63,326 nt of DNA from Bacteroidota bacterium (lineage in GTDB: Bacteria; Bacteroidota; Bacteroidia; Cytophagales; Cyclobacteriaceae), in the NCBI GenBank assembly GCA_003242315.1, contig QGUY01000001.1:1-63326 (forward strand), written 5' to 3'. Position 1 is the first letter of the stretch, and each line of letters starts with the position of its first letter. The notes under the pieces are model-generated. The model did no database searches. It worked only from the letters and a program-made list of their open reading frames with translations, and was not told the origin of the DNA. A program made the position numbers and the translations under genes. Below, one piece after another: positions 23,806 to 32,226 of the stretch.

Positions 23806-23849
23806 ATAAAAAACAAAATGAAAATGACCAAAGGGTTACTCTGGTCATT
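23805..23849 (-). terminator. Terminator downstream of the STAS gene
   Basis: On the minus strand AATGACCA (complement of 23842-23849) pairs with TGGTCATT (complement of 23823-23830), an 8-bp stem with an 11-base loop, followed by a T-rich tract. It follows the STAS gene stop at 23881. Confidence 0.6.
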
Positions 23850-23880
23850 CAGGTTAGGTATAGGTAATTCGGCGATGACG

Positions 23881-24258
23881 TCAGTCGGTACCACCCTTTA
23901 GGTCTTTCTCAATCTCGTGCATAAATACAGCATCCACGGCTTCCTCCACCGTAGGGAGTATATTTAGGACGCTATCCAGCTGCGAAATCTTGATCAGCTT
24001 CATAGTGTGATCAGACAAGCACGCAAGAACAAATATCCCGCCTTCCTCCTGAACGATGCGGTTGCCCACGAGCAACGCGCTCAGCCCGGACGAGTCGGTG
24101 TATTTGATATCCGAGAGGTCGAGAATAATATTCTTCACGCCTTCAGCGTGGAGGGTAATCAGTTCTGATTTAAGGTTGGGAGCAACAGATGAGTCCAGCT
24201 TTTCTTCATGCAGGCGCAATAAACTGTACTTTTCCTGCTTGTCAATAGTATATTTCAT
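23881..24258 (-). CDS. STAS-domain protein (anti-anti-sigma factor type)
   Basis: This 125-aa single-domain STAS protein is like SpoIIAA/RsbV. The core DLSDIKYTDSSGLSALLVGN (about 47-66) carries the serine pair where an anti-sigma kinase would phosphorylate, and the rest follows the alternating beta-alpha fold. Such proteins release sigma factors by binding anti-sigma kinases when dephosphorylated. In Bacteroidota, which lack sigma B, they may act in other partner-switching systems. No kinase or phosphatase partner is encoded nearby, so the partner is unknown. It has its own terminator. Confidence 0.87.
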   Translation of the reverse strand: MKYTIDKQEKYSLLRLHEEKLDSSVAPNLKSELITLHAEGVKNIILDLSDIKYTDSSGLSALLVGNRIVQEEGGIFVLACLSDHTMKLIKISQLDSVLNILPTVEEAVDAVFMHEIEKDLKGGTD

Positions 24259-24300
24259 TCACATTGGTTTTGGGAATGGTAACCAGGTCCCTTATTCGAC

Positions 24301-25269
24301 TCAGATCCTGGCCTCTAAATTAACAGATTTTATCGAATTCACGATGTTCCGCTCGATTCGGTCCAAAATCCCCCGGGTGTCAATTTCGGGAAGTGGCTCA
24401 CCGAGAACCTGTTCATACAATTCCCGGTAACGGGCGGCAATCCGCTCAACCACTTCGTCCGTCATTTCAGGAACAGTCTGACCCTCCTTCCCCTGAAAAC
24501 CGTTTTCGATCAACCATTGGCGAACAAATTCCTTCGACAACTGCCGTTGAGGTTCCCCCTTCTCCTGACGTTCACGGTATCCATCAGCGTAGAAGTACCG
24601 CGAAGAATCAGGGGTGTGTACTTCGTCGATCAGTCTGATCTCACCCTTGTAGGTTCCAAATTCGTACTTCGTGTCTACAAGGATGAGCCCCCTGCGCGCG
24701 GCCAGCTCAGTACCCCTTTGGAATAGCCGCAGGGTGTAATCTTCGAGGCGAACATAGTCACGCTCGCTGACGATTCCCTGGGCAAGAATTTCATCCCGTG
24801 AAATGTCCTGATCGTGTCCGGTCTTGGCCTTTGTTGTTGGTGTGATGATCGGATGTGGTAGCGGATCGTTCTCCTTCAAACCATCCGGGAGTGGAACGCC
24901 GCAAAGTGTCCGTTTCCCGGATCGATATTCACGCCAGGCGTGACCTGCCAGATAGCCGCGAACGACCATTTCTACCGCGAAGGGTTCGCATCGATAGCCG
25001 ATCGTAACGTTCGGATCAGGTGTATCGATCACCCAATTCGGCACCACGTCGCGCGTCGCTTCCAGGTTGCGGGCAGCGATGATATTCAGTACCCGTCCCT
25101 TATCAGGAATGGCGCGCGGGAGGATCACGTCAAAGGCCGAAATCCTGTCAGTCGCAACCATCGCCATCAGGTCGCCGAAGTAATACACGTCCCGAACCTT
25201 ACCGCGATAAAATCCGGTCTGTCCTTCGAAAGTAAAATCAGTCTGACGGATAGCGTGTGGTGTGTTCAT
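24301..25269 (-). CDS. purC: Phosphoribosylaminoimidazole-succinocarboxamide synthase
   Basis: SAICAR synthase (322 aa) joins CAIR and aspartate with ATP in de novo purine synthesis. The start FYRGKVRDVYYFGD (ATP-binding region), ATDRISAFDVILPRAIPDKG, EMVVRGYLAGHAWREY, the metal/ATP segment GLILVDTKYEFG and LIDEVHTPDSSRYF are diagnostic of the longer, fungal/Bacteroidota-like form of the family. The ATG at 25269 (MNTPHAIRQTDF) is preferred; the frame extends to 25326. The perfect 12-bp palindrome GCAAAATTTTGC lies 24 bases upstream of the ATG. Confidence 0.94.
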   Translation of the reverse strand: MNTPHAIRQTDFTFEGQTGFYRGKVRDVYYFGDLMAMVATDRISAFDVILPRAIPDKGRVLNIIAARNLEATRDVVPNWVIDTPDPNVTIGYRCEPFAVEMVVRGYLAGHAWREYRSGKRTLCGVPLPDGLKENDPLPHPIITPTTKAKTGHDQDISRDEILAQGIVSERDYVRLEDYTLRLFQRGTELAARRGLILVDTKYEFGTYKGEIRLIDEVHTPDSSRYFYADGYRERQEKGEPQRQLSKEFVRQWLIENGFQGKEGQTVPEMTDEVVERIAARYRELYEQVLGEPLPEIDTRGILDRIERNIVNSIKSVNLEARI

Positions 25270-25292
25270 AATTCGGCTTTCACCCGCAAAAT

Positions 25293-25304
25293 GCAAAATT
25301 TTGC
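25293..25304. promoter_or_regulatory. Palindrome upstream of purC
   Basis: GCAAAATTTTGC is a perfect 12-bp palindrome 24 bases upstream of the purC start, preceded by a second half-site CGCAAAAT. It could be an operator; no known regulator site is recognised. Confidence 0.3.
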
Positions 25305-25379
25305 TCTCGTTTTCTGCGATTGCCATTCAAACATTAGTAGCGGTATGTGGCTCTTGTAACTTCCTGACAGTCAGATAGA

Positions 25380-26696
25380 TTATTGGACTTTCTCCTCTAC
25401 GATCTTGTCCGCCTTATACAGAACTGTTTTGACGAGTTTACCCGATTCATCAAATTCCTTCCATTCATTGTGCCGTTTGTCGGCAACGTACTGGCCCTGT
25501 TCTTTGATCTTTCCGTTTGGGTGATACGACACAAAAGCCCCGGTCCTCCGATTGTTTCGATATTCGACTGACGAAGCCATCGTTCCGCTTTCATAGTACG
25601 TCTTGTAGAGGCCTGCCAGCAGACCGAATTTATAGGTAGCGACTACCGCAATGTTTCCTCCGGGAAAGTATTCATATCGCTCCCCGGTGAGCTTTCCGTT
25701 GGAATACGTTTCCCTGATTCTGGGCGTCTTGCCATCGTCAAAGTAGAATGTCCACGTGCCAGTCGGGGTAGCATTTTTGAATTTCTTCTCTGCCAGCCTG
25801 ATACCCTTTTCATTGAATTCTTCAATGGTCCTGTCCTGGTTGTTAAGCGCGACCTGTTCCTTAACCTTGACGGTTCCATCAGGATAGTATTCGAAATTGG
25901 TGCCGGTCTTTTGTCCCCCTTTGTAGTTGAACCGATGGCGGATGCTTCCATCAGGATAATATCCTGTATTGGGTCCGTCAAGTTTGCCCTCTGCGAATCC
26001 GCCTTCAACGAGCAGCGCGCCATTGCGATCGTAACTTCTGAATCGCCCATGCTTGGTGCCATCCTCCATGGTTGATATCGTTTCAAGCTGGCCGTTGTCG
26101 TAGTACGTTTTGTAATAGCCGGTAATCACGCCATCACGAAGAAATGCTTCAGTCTCCAGTTTCCCATTGGGATAATAGGTCAGCGCTGGTCCGTTCGGTT
26201 TCCCGTTGGCGTAGTGCATGATCTTCTTGATTCCGCCATCAGGATAATATTCCTTCACCACGCCATCAGGTTTGCCGCCGGAAAAGAATGCAGTGCCCTT
26301 CACTGAACCGCTGTCAAAGTATAACTGCACGGAGTCGGTGAGCACGTCATTTCGATAGTAGGCCTGCTGCACGGGCTTTCCATCTTCATTGAATACTTGT
26401 ACGGGCCCCTCGCGAACACCGTCGACATACGTCAGCTCACGGGCGCGTTGACCATTTTCATAATACTCGACGAATATGCCGTTCTTTACTCCGCCCTGGA
26501 AAAAACCTTCCACCATGATGCCGCCGCTTTCATAGAAGCGTTTGTACGGACCGGTGAATGTCTCGTTGTCGGCCTCTACAAAATAAATCTCCTGAATGTG
26601 TTGTTTCGCGGGGTCGTAATACGTCCGCACTTCGCGTTGCGCCCTGGCGGAAAAGACGGCGATGGTCAGGAGAAAAGTCAGGCTTAGTCTTGTCAT
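25380..26696 (-). CDS. Secreted MORN-repeat protein (YwqK-like)
   Basis: This exported protein (438 aa from ATG 26696) has a cleavable signal (TFLLTIAVFSARAQ) followed by about fifteen tandem units of roughly 23 residues with the pattern YYPDGxIKxxxxYxNGKxxGxxxxY, typical of MORN_2/YwqK repeats. The repeats fill almost the whole mature protein. MORN_2 proteins are abundant in Bacteroidota and their function is mostly unknown; the annotation 'YwqK antitoxin' is inherited from a Bacillus protein and has no support here, since no toxin gene is adjacent. A periplasmic or surface scaffold is possible. Confidence 0.85.
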   Translation of the reverse strand: MTRLSLTFLLTIAVFSARAQREVRTYYDPAKQHIQEIYFVEADNETFTGPYKRFYESGGIMVEGFFQGGVKNGIFVEYYENGQRARELTYVDGVREGPVQVFNEDGKPVQQAYYRNDVLTDSVQLYFDSGSVKGTAFFSGGKPDGVVKEYYPDGGIKKIMHYANGKPNGPALTYYPNGKLETEAFLRDGVITGYYKTYYDNGQLETISTMEDGTKHGRFRSYDRNGALLVEGGFAEGKLDGPNTGYYPDGSIRHRFNYKGGQKTGTNFEYYPDGTVKVKEQVALNNQDRTIEEFNEKGIRLAEKKFKNATPTGTWTFYFDDGKTPRIRETYSNGKLTGERYEYFPGGNIAVVATYKFGLLAGLYKTYYESGTMASSVEYRNNRRTGAFVSYHPNGKIKEQGQYVADKRHNEWKEFDESGKLVKTVLYKADKIVEEKVQ

Positions 26697-26761
26697 AAAA
26701 AAATAAGTACGACGATAAGGACTAACCATAACGAATGCAAGTGCAGATTGTTGTACGAATG

Positions 26762-27940
26762 TCAGAGCCGTTCAATGACGATGGCGGAAGCTCCACCGCC
26801 GCCATTGCAGATCCCTGCGGCGCCTATGGAAGCATTGTTTTGGCGGAGCACGTTTATGAGCGTCGTCACAATGCGCGCGCCGGATGCGCCCAGCGGATGG
26901 CCAAGGGCGACTGCGCCACCGTTGACGTTAACGCGATCAGCGGACAGGCCCAGCAGCTTATTGTTGGCAAGGGCTACTGCGGCAAACGCCTCATTAATTT
27001 CGTAAAAATCTACTTCTGACGCCTCGACGCCTGCGCGTTTCAGCGCCTTGGGAATGGCCAGGGCAGGAGTGGTCGTGAACCACAAGGGTTCCTGCGCAGC
27101 GTCAGCAAAGCCGCGAATTCTCGCCAGCGGAGCTAGTTTGAGCTCGAGCGCCTTCTGTCTGCTCATCAAGACAAGCGCACATGCGCCATCATTGAGTGTG
27201 GAAGCATTTGCGGCGGTAACTGTTCCATCTTTGCTGAACGCCGGCTTGAGACCCGGTATCTTGTCGAAGTTGACGTTCTTGTATTCTTCATCTTCAGCAA
27301 CAGATACCGTGTTTCCCTTGCGATCTTTGATATCGACTGGTATCACTTCATCGGCAAACTTTCCCGACGACCACGCTGCTGCTGCACGCTGGTATGATGC
27401 AATGGCATATGCATCCTGATCTTCCCGAGAAATCGACATTTCGCGCGCCGTATTGTCAGCACAGACTCCCATCGCACACCGATCATATGCATCCATCAGT
27501 CCGTCATGCTGAAGTCCGTCAATCAATTCCCCATTACCATACCGATAACCAAAACGTGCCTTGAGAAGATAAAAGGGGATGTTGCTCATGCTTTCCATTC
27601 CACCCGCCACGACTACATCATTCTGGCCAGTCATGATGGACTGCGCACCCAACATAATAGCCTTCATGCCCGAAGCACAGACCTTGTTTACCAAGGTACA
27701 GGGCACTCCAAAACCCAAACCGGCGCCTGAAGCGACTTGCGTTGCCGGCGCCTGACCGAGTCCCGCTGATATGACGTTTCCGAAGTATAACTCGTCGACA
27801 AGCCCGGGTTCAACGCCGGCCCGTTTGAGCGCTGCCTTTACTGCAATACTACCCAACTGAACAGCTGACATGGAAGACAGACTTCCCCCGAAACTTCCTA
27901 TAGGGGTCCGCACGGCGGAAAGAATCACAACTTCATTCAT
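26762..27940 (-). CDS. Acetyl-CoA C-acyltransferase (thiolase)
   Basis: This thiolase (392 aa) has all catalytic features: nucleophilic Cys88 in NKVCASGMKA, the NEAFA motif (about 315), the GGAVALGHPLGASGARI histidine motif and the C-terminal CNGGGGASAIVIERL with the second cysteine. It condenses two acetyl-CoA or cleaves 3-ketoacyl-CoA. Closest in style to acetyl-CoA acetyltransferases (biosynthetic thiolases, PhaA/AtoB), but substrate length cannot be told. No beta-oxidation partner genes are adjacent. Confidence 0.94.
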   Translation of the reverse strand: MNEVVILSAVRTPIGSFGGSLSSMSAVQLGSIAVKAALKRAGVEPGLVDELYFGNVISAGLGQAPATQVASGAGLGFGVPCTLVNKVCASGMKAIMLGAQSIMTGQNDVVVAGGMESMSNIPFYLLKARFGYRYGNGELIDGLQHDGLMDAYDRCAMGVCADNTAREMSISREDQDAYAIASYQRAAAAWSSGKFADEVIPVDIKDRKGNTVSVAEDEEYKNVNFDKIPGLKPAFSKDGTVTAANASTLNDGACALVLMSRQKALELKLAPLARIRGFADAAQEPLWFTTTPALAIPKALKRAGVEASEVDFYEINEAFAAVALANNKLLGLSADRVNVNGGAVALGHPLGASGARIVTTLINVLRQNNASIGAAGICNGGGGASAIVIERL

Positions 27941-27992
27941 GTTTGGTATGTTAATGTTGATGGGTCACCCTTCGGCAAGCTATGGGACCGTG

Positions 27993-28026
27993 TCACTCAC
28001 TCTCACTCTCACACTCACACTCCCTC
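27993..28026. repeat. Low-complexity CTCACT-type repeat
   Basis: A run of interrupted CACTCT/CTCACA hexamer-like units lies between the thiolase start and the end of the BatC-like gene. It is simple-sequence DNA with no visible coding or structural role. Confidence 0.5.
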
Positions 28027-28036
28027 TGTCCCAGCT

Positions 28037-28645
28037 CTACCAGTCGGGCTTCGTTCTATCCCTGGGCTGGGTTGCCTTACGCTTCTTTTGTTGCAGGTAT
28101 TGCAGCTCCTGATTTTTCATGGCTTCCAGTATCATCCGGGCTTTTTCTTCGGACATCTTCAAATCTTCAAGCCGCTGAGAAGGGGCAGGCTTTTCATCGT
28201 TTTTCTTTTCTTGTTCTTCCTCAGGTTTTGAAGGCTCAGCATCCTTTTGCTCCTGGTCGTTTTTCTTATCGTTCTCTTCGTCTTTCTTGTCGTTATCGTC
28301 CTGCTTCTTTTCGTCGGAGTTGTCCTGCTGATCCTTCTGCTGCTGGTCTTTCTGATCCGGTTTCTGGTCTTGCTTGTTCTTGTCTTGTTTCTGTTGCTCC
28401 TGGTTTTGTCGTTGTTGCTCGTTCTTCTTTTCCTGTTCCAGGAGTTTTCTCAGCGCTTCAAGTTTTTCGCTGTTCGGTTTTATCCGTAAACCCTCTTTAA
28501 CCGTGGCGAGGGCCTGGTCGTATTGCTTTTCTATGTACTGTGCCGAAGCGGTGTGAAACTTTTCCTCTGCACGGTCGAGTACCTGGGCGGTAGTGACGTG
28601 AACAGTCAGTGCAGCAAACACAAAAAGCAAGACGGATCGTGTCAT
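28037..28645 (-). CDS. BatC-like protein with TPR and charged low-complexity linker
   Basis: This exported protein (202 aa) has a signal peptide (LLFVFAALTVHVTTAQ), a short TPR-like unit (about 25-70), a long K/Q/D/E-rich linker (about 70-160) and a conserved C-terminal tail with KARMILEAMKNQELQYLQQ. That tail is characteristic of the TPR protein of Bacteroidota Bat operons. With the VWA protein and TPR membrane protein upstream it forms a cluster likely acting at the inner membrane or periplasm. The biochemical role of Bat proteins is not settled. The linker is coded by repetitive DNA that yields a spurious hydrophobic frame on the other strand. Confidence 0.75.
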   Translation of the reverse strand: MTRSVLLFVFAALTVHVTTAQVLDRAEEKFHTASAQYIEKQYDQALATVKEGLRIKPNSEKLEALRKLLEQEKKNEQQRQNQEQQKQDKNKQDQKPDQKDQQQKDQQDNSDEKKQDDNDKKDEENDKKNDQEQKDAEPSKPEEEQEKKNDEKPAPSQRLEDLKMSEEKARMILEAMKNQELQYLQQKKRKATQPRDRTKPDW

Positions 28646-28658
28646 ATGAAGGGCTTTT

Positions 28659-29405
28659 TTATGAACGCGACAGACTATCGATTCTTATAATATTCTCCAG
28701 ACGAATAACGTAATCTTCGTAATTCCTCCGGATTTGCGCATCGCGATCAAAGGCATCTTTCAGCAAATCGCGAGCCCCTTTATAGTTGCGACGCCGGATC
28801 AATTCCCGCACGCGACCCATTATCATTTCGGGATAATCGATTCTGTAGCGAATTAGTTCATAATTGTAACGCGCATAGTCGTTTTCCGGGTCTTTGCGCA
28901 GCGCATTGCGGAAATGTTCTGCCGCTTCGGTCATTCCAGCAGTCTCATCCTGGCGGTCCCTCAGGTTATAGGCGATTACGCCAAGCTGGTTATAGGCGCG
29001 GGAGCCGTAATAATCATCCACGCCGGGCGCGGTGAGCTTGTCATAGTTGACAAGCGTTCCATTCAACGAGATGAGTTCTTTCATGCGATTCAGCGACGTG
29101 GAGTCAACCGGATGGCTGTCGCGCGCGCGACCTGCCGAGTCATAACGCGCGGCCAGAAAGCCTGCGTGGGCGAGGTTGATCTGTGCGCCTTCGTTTTTAA
29201 AGCCCAGCGTGTCGACAAGAAACTGAAGGGAAGACAGCGCATCGCTGTACTTTGCTGAGGTGTACGACGATCGCGCTTCACGCGCCAGCGTATGCGTGCG
29301 CACTGCTTTTGTCATCCTGCCAAAAACGAAGGCAAACACAACGAGTGCTGTGCCCACGAGCGTGAGCGAAAAAGCTGCCAGTCGCAATACGCGGTCGTCG
29401 TTCAT
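28659..29405 (-). CDS. TPR membrane protein of the Bat cluster
   Basis: This 248-aa protein has one N-terminal membrane segment (about 9-29) and tetratricopeptide-like helices: ARSSYTSAKYSDALSSLQFL, a central region with AYNQLGVIAYNLRDRQ, and AAEHFRNALRKDPENDYARYNYELI, the last a clear TPR. It overlaps the VWA gene by ATGA and precedes the BatC-like gene by 13 bases, so the three are one operon. It is probably a scaffold on the periplasmic side. No enzymatic motif is seen. Confidence 0.75.
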   Translation of the reverse strand: MNDDRVLRLAAFSLTLVGTALVVFAFVFGRMTKAVRTHTLAREARSSYTSAKYSDALSSLQFLVDTLGFKNEGAQINLAHAGFLAARYDSAGRARDSHPVDSTSLNRMKELISLNGTLVNYDKLTAPGVDDYYGSRAYNQLGVIAYNLRDRQDETAGMTEAAEHFRNALRKDPENDYARYNYELIRYRIDYPEMIMGRVRELIRRRNYKGARDLLKDAFDRDAQIRRNYEDYVIRLENIIRIDSLSRS

Positions 29406-30373
29406 ATACGAAATGTATGGACTGAAATCAGGATATCCAGAACAAGTAGAACGATTGCTAACCCGAGAAAATAAAAGTATCGGTTAGCGGTCACGTCTAT
29501 AAAACGCGCCTCACGAAATTCACCCTCAATTTGCCCGATGGTATTGATCAGCCGTGCCACATCGTTTCTTGAGGCGTTAATCTCAAAATATTGTCCGCCG
29601 GTCTGACTGGCCAGCGAACGCAAAGAGCGTGAGTTCAGTTTCGATACGACAATATTTCCCTGACGGTCTTTCTTGTACCCGCCATTAGCCTGAATGCGTC
29701 CTCCTTCCTCTGTGCCGACGCCAAGAGTAAACAACGCTATACCCTTGTTCTCGATCTCCCGGGCGATTTCCTGGGTGTTTTCTCCAAAATCCTCGCCATC
29801 GCTGATGAGGATTAGCACTTTCGACTTCGTCTGCCGGACGCTTGAGGCATCATCCGCTTCGATTTTCTTGACGGCAAGTTCCAGGGCGGGGCCAAAATCC
29901 GTCCCGGTCGGCGGCACAAGGCCGGTGTTCATGGTTTCAATGAACAGGTTCAGGGCGTTCTGATCGTAAGTCAACGGACATTGCATGAATGCTTCAGAGG
30001 AAAATATGATGAGCCCGATGCGGTCCGAATTGAACGCACTGACGATCTTCTTCAGCTCGAACTTCACTTTTTCCAGACGTGTGGGTTGGATGTCAAATGC
30101 GTCCATCGACTTCGACAGGTCCACGCAAATCATGATGTCCTTGCCTACGGATTGCACCTCCTTGCGGGCATCACCGAACGAGGGGCCGAGAAGGGCGAAG
30201 ATGAGCAATGCGAACAGCGCTGTTCTGAGAAACAGCTTGAAGAATACGGAGTGAAACGGGGTGTTGAGTTGTCGCGCAATGCGGATTACGCGCGCCAGGT
30301 AAAGAAAATAGAACAGGGCGAACGCCGCGACGAAAACCAGTTCCGTTGTCCCGAAAGCCCTATAAAATTCCAC
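29402..30373 (-). CDS. batB: BatB-like VWA-domain membrane protein
   Basis: This inner-membrane protein (323 aa) has two N-terminal membrane segments (about 12-28 and 46-66), a von Willebrand factor A domain (about 80-285) with an intact MIDAS start DLSKSMDAF (DxSxS) and later TGTDFGPAL and SDGEDFGEN, and one C-terminal segment (about 300-320). This is the BatA/BatB architecture linked to aerotolerance and stress in Bacteroidota. The usual neighbours (MoxR ATPase, DUF58, BatA, BatD) are not adjacent, so only the second half of the operon is here. Confidence 0.85.
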   Translation of the reverse strand: MEFYRAFGTTELVFVAAFALFYFLYLARVIRIARQLNTPFHSVFFKLFLRTALFALLIFALLGPSFGDARKEVQSVGKDIMICVDLSKSMDAFDIQPTRLEKVKFELKKIVSAFNSDRIGLIIFSSEAFMQCPLTYDQNALNLFIETMNTGLVPPTGTDFGPALELAVKKIEADDASSVRQTKSKVLILISDGEDFGENTQEIAREIENKGIALFTLGVGTEEGGRIQANGGYKKDRQGNIVVSKLNSRSLRSLASQTGGQYFEINASRNDVARLINTIGQIEGEFREARFIDVTANRYFYFLGLAIVLLVLDILISVHTFRI

Positions 30374-30404
30374 AACCGGTATCCGTTAATGCCTGATTTT
30401 GCAA

Positions 30405-30929
30405 TTAACAACTTTTTTTTCTATCCCACGCCCCCCGTTCCAGGCGGTATACATGGCAGTAGTCGGCGCCAAAAGTGCGCGCTCCGGTGAATTGGAATCC
30501 GAGCCGTTCATAGAAACGATGCGCCCTGATATTTGATGCCAGGGGATCGACCAGAATGGCGGAGACGGAAGGATCCGCAAAACAGCGGTCGATCACTTCC
30601 GCCATAATGCGCGTCCCGTACCCTTTGCCCAGGTAATCGGATTCGCCAATCCAGATGTCGATAGCGCGGAGATTGGGCGCAACTTCGCCCCAGTAATGCG
30701 ATTCTTCCTCCGCAGGATCGATTATCTGAACAAAACCAATAGGCTTTGCGTCTGCCTCCGCGATCAGCATTTCCCGCCATGACAGCTTGCGCGGGAGCTC
30801 GTCCTCCCAATGCCAATCATCGTTCGGGTCTGAGGCCTTCACATGAGGTTGTGTGTCCCAATATCTGAGCAACTCCACATCACCCTCGTCTGCTTCACGC
30901 AGTCGTATGCCGGATTCCCTTATTTTCAT
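30405..30929 (-). CDS. GNAT acetyltransferase, AAC(6')-like
   Basis: This GNAT enzyme (174 aa) has the N-terminal strand GIRLREADEGDVELLRYW, the acetyl-CoA binding segment IGESDYLGKGYGTRIM (about 96-111) and DPLASNIRAHRFYERLGFQ. The layout, including the ESDYLGKGYGT loop and the DP-x-x-x-N-x-R-A element, resembles aminoglycoside 6'-N-acetyltransferases and siderophore-type acetyltransferases. It may acetylate an amine or hydroxylamine substrate; antibiotic resistance cannot be claimed from sequence alone. It stands alone, upstream of the Bat genes. Confidence 0.78.
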   Translation of the reverse strand: MKIRESGIRLREADEGDVELLRYWDTQPHVKASDPNDDWHWEDELPRKLSWREMLIAEADAKPIGFVQIIDPAEEESHYWGEVAPNLRAIDIWIGESDYLGKGYGTRIMAEVIDRCFADPSVSAILVDPLASNIRAHRFYERLGFQFTGARTFGADYCHVYRLERGAWDRKKSC

Positions 30930-31047
30930 CCGTTAGTACCAAAAAATTGCAAAATAATCATCCTGAAAATCCTAAAATCTTACTAATCCTAGTCATATTT
31001 TCAATGCTGTAAATGGCGGCCAATGAAATAACGTCAACAACCGGGTG

Positions 31048-32226
31048 ATGAAAGAACACCAAATAATCATGACAACCCTGGTATTAACGCTGGTTTTAGG
31101 TCTGATCGCCTGTCGCGACGACAGGGGCGAACCCGGAGGCAATCCATCCGAAGATCGCGAATTTCATTTCGGTGTGGATTTGTCTTACGTCAACCAGATT
31201 CTTGATCACGGCGGATTGTATCGCGATGAAGGCGAAGAGCGGGACCCATATCGGATATTTCGCGATCACGGGGCGACGCTCGTCCGTGTTCGGTTGTGGC
31301 ATAGTCCGGACTGGACCAGGACTGTATATGACCCTCCAGCTGCGCAGCGTTATCACGACCTGGCGGATGTGGAAAAGACAATCGCGCGTGCAAAGCAAAA
31401 TGGCATGGAGGTTCTGCTCGACTTCCACTATTCTGACACCTGGGCAGATCCGGGGCGACAGGAAATACCGGCTGCGTGGAAGGACATTACTAGCGTTGTC
31501 ACACTAAAAGACTCCGTGTATCAGTATACGCTCAAAGTGCTGACTGCCCTCGATGAGAAGGGACTCATGCCGGAGTTTGTTCAAACCGGCAACGAGATTA
31601 ACTGCGGCATGCTGTATACCGATGCACCCCCGCAGTTCCCGGCCTGCAACGCGTGCAATGGAGCATGGAGTAACCTGGCCGAAGTCTTGAACGGAGCAAT
31701 CGCTGCAGTGCGCGATGTCTCTGCGGAGACGAAAGTTATTCTTCATGTTGCTGATCCAAAAAATGTTGAATGGTGGTTCGACAACATCAAGAGTCACGGT
31801 GTTACCGACTTTGATGTGATTGGCTTTTCATATTACCCTTTGTGGCATACTACTGTGCCGCTTGAACAACTAGATGACCAAGTCCGTCTATTCAGGCAAC
31901 GCTACAACAAGCCCGTGATGATTTTGGAGACGGCATATCCGTGGACTACGGCGAGTGCGGATACCTACACGAACATCTTTGGTGGACAAACTCCCATCGC
32001 GGGTTATCCCTTCACGAAGGAGGGGCAGCTCGATATGATGAAGGCCATAACTCAGAACCTAAAAGATAGCGGTGGCTCTGGTGTGATATACTGGGAACCC
32101 GCGTGGATCACGAGTGATATGCGCGACTTGTGGGGAACTGGCTCCGCGTGGGAGAACTGCACGTTCTTCGATTTCGATGGTAATACCATCAGCAGTATTG
32201 GCTACATGAAGGCAGAGTATGACTAG
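31048..32226 (+). CDS. GH53 endo-beta-1,4-galactanase lipoprotein
   Basis: This 392-aa arabinogalactan endo-beta-1,4-galactanase would cleave galactan side chains of pectin. A lipoprotein signal (LTLVLGLIAC) puts it on the membrane surface. GH53 motifs are clear: FGVDLSYVNQI at the domain start, LVRVRLWHSP, LLDFHYSDTWADPG, acid/base Glu in QTGNEIN (about residue 183), and nucleophile Glu in ILETAYPW (about residue 294), with VIYWEPAW near the end. The ATG at 31048 is taken; a GTG lies one codon before. It is followed by a decayed second glycosidase and the sugar-acid cluster; no SusC/D is adjacent. Confidence 0.92.
   Translation: MKEHQIIMTTLVLTLVLGLIACRDDRGEPGGNPSEDREFHFGVDLSYVNQILDHGGLYRDEGEERDPYRIFRDHGATLVRVRLWHSPDWTRTVYDPPAAQRYHDLADVEKTIARAKQNGMEVLLDFHYSDTWADPGRQEIPAAWKDITSVVTLKDSVYQYTLKVLTALDEKGLMPEFVQTGNEINCGMLYTDAPPQFPACNACNGAWSNLAEVLNGAIAAVRDVSAETKVILHVADPKNVEWWFDNIKSHGVTDFDVIGFSYYPLWHTTVPLEQLDDQVRLFRQRYNKPVMILETAYPWTTASADTYTNIFGGQTPIAGYPFTKEGQLDMMKAITQNLKDSGGSGVIYWEPAWITSDMRDLWGTGSAWENCTFFDFDGNTISSIGYMKAEYD

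Noticed and set aside
28247..28489. Forward-strand frame coding a very hydrophobic Leu/Val/Phe-rich peptide
   Set aside because: It is the antisense of the K/Q/D/E-rich linker of the BatC-like protein; GAA/AAG/CAG codons read backward give hydrophobic residues. No start signal or homology is visible.
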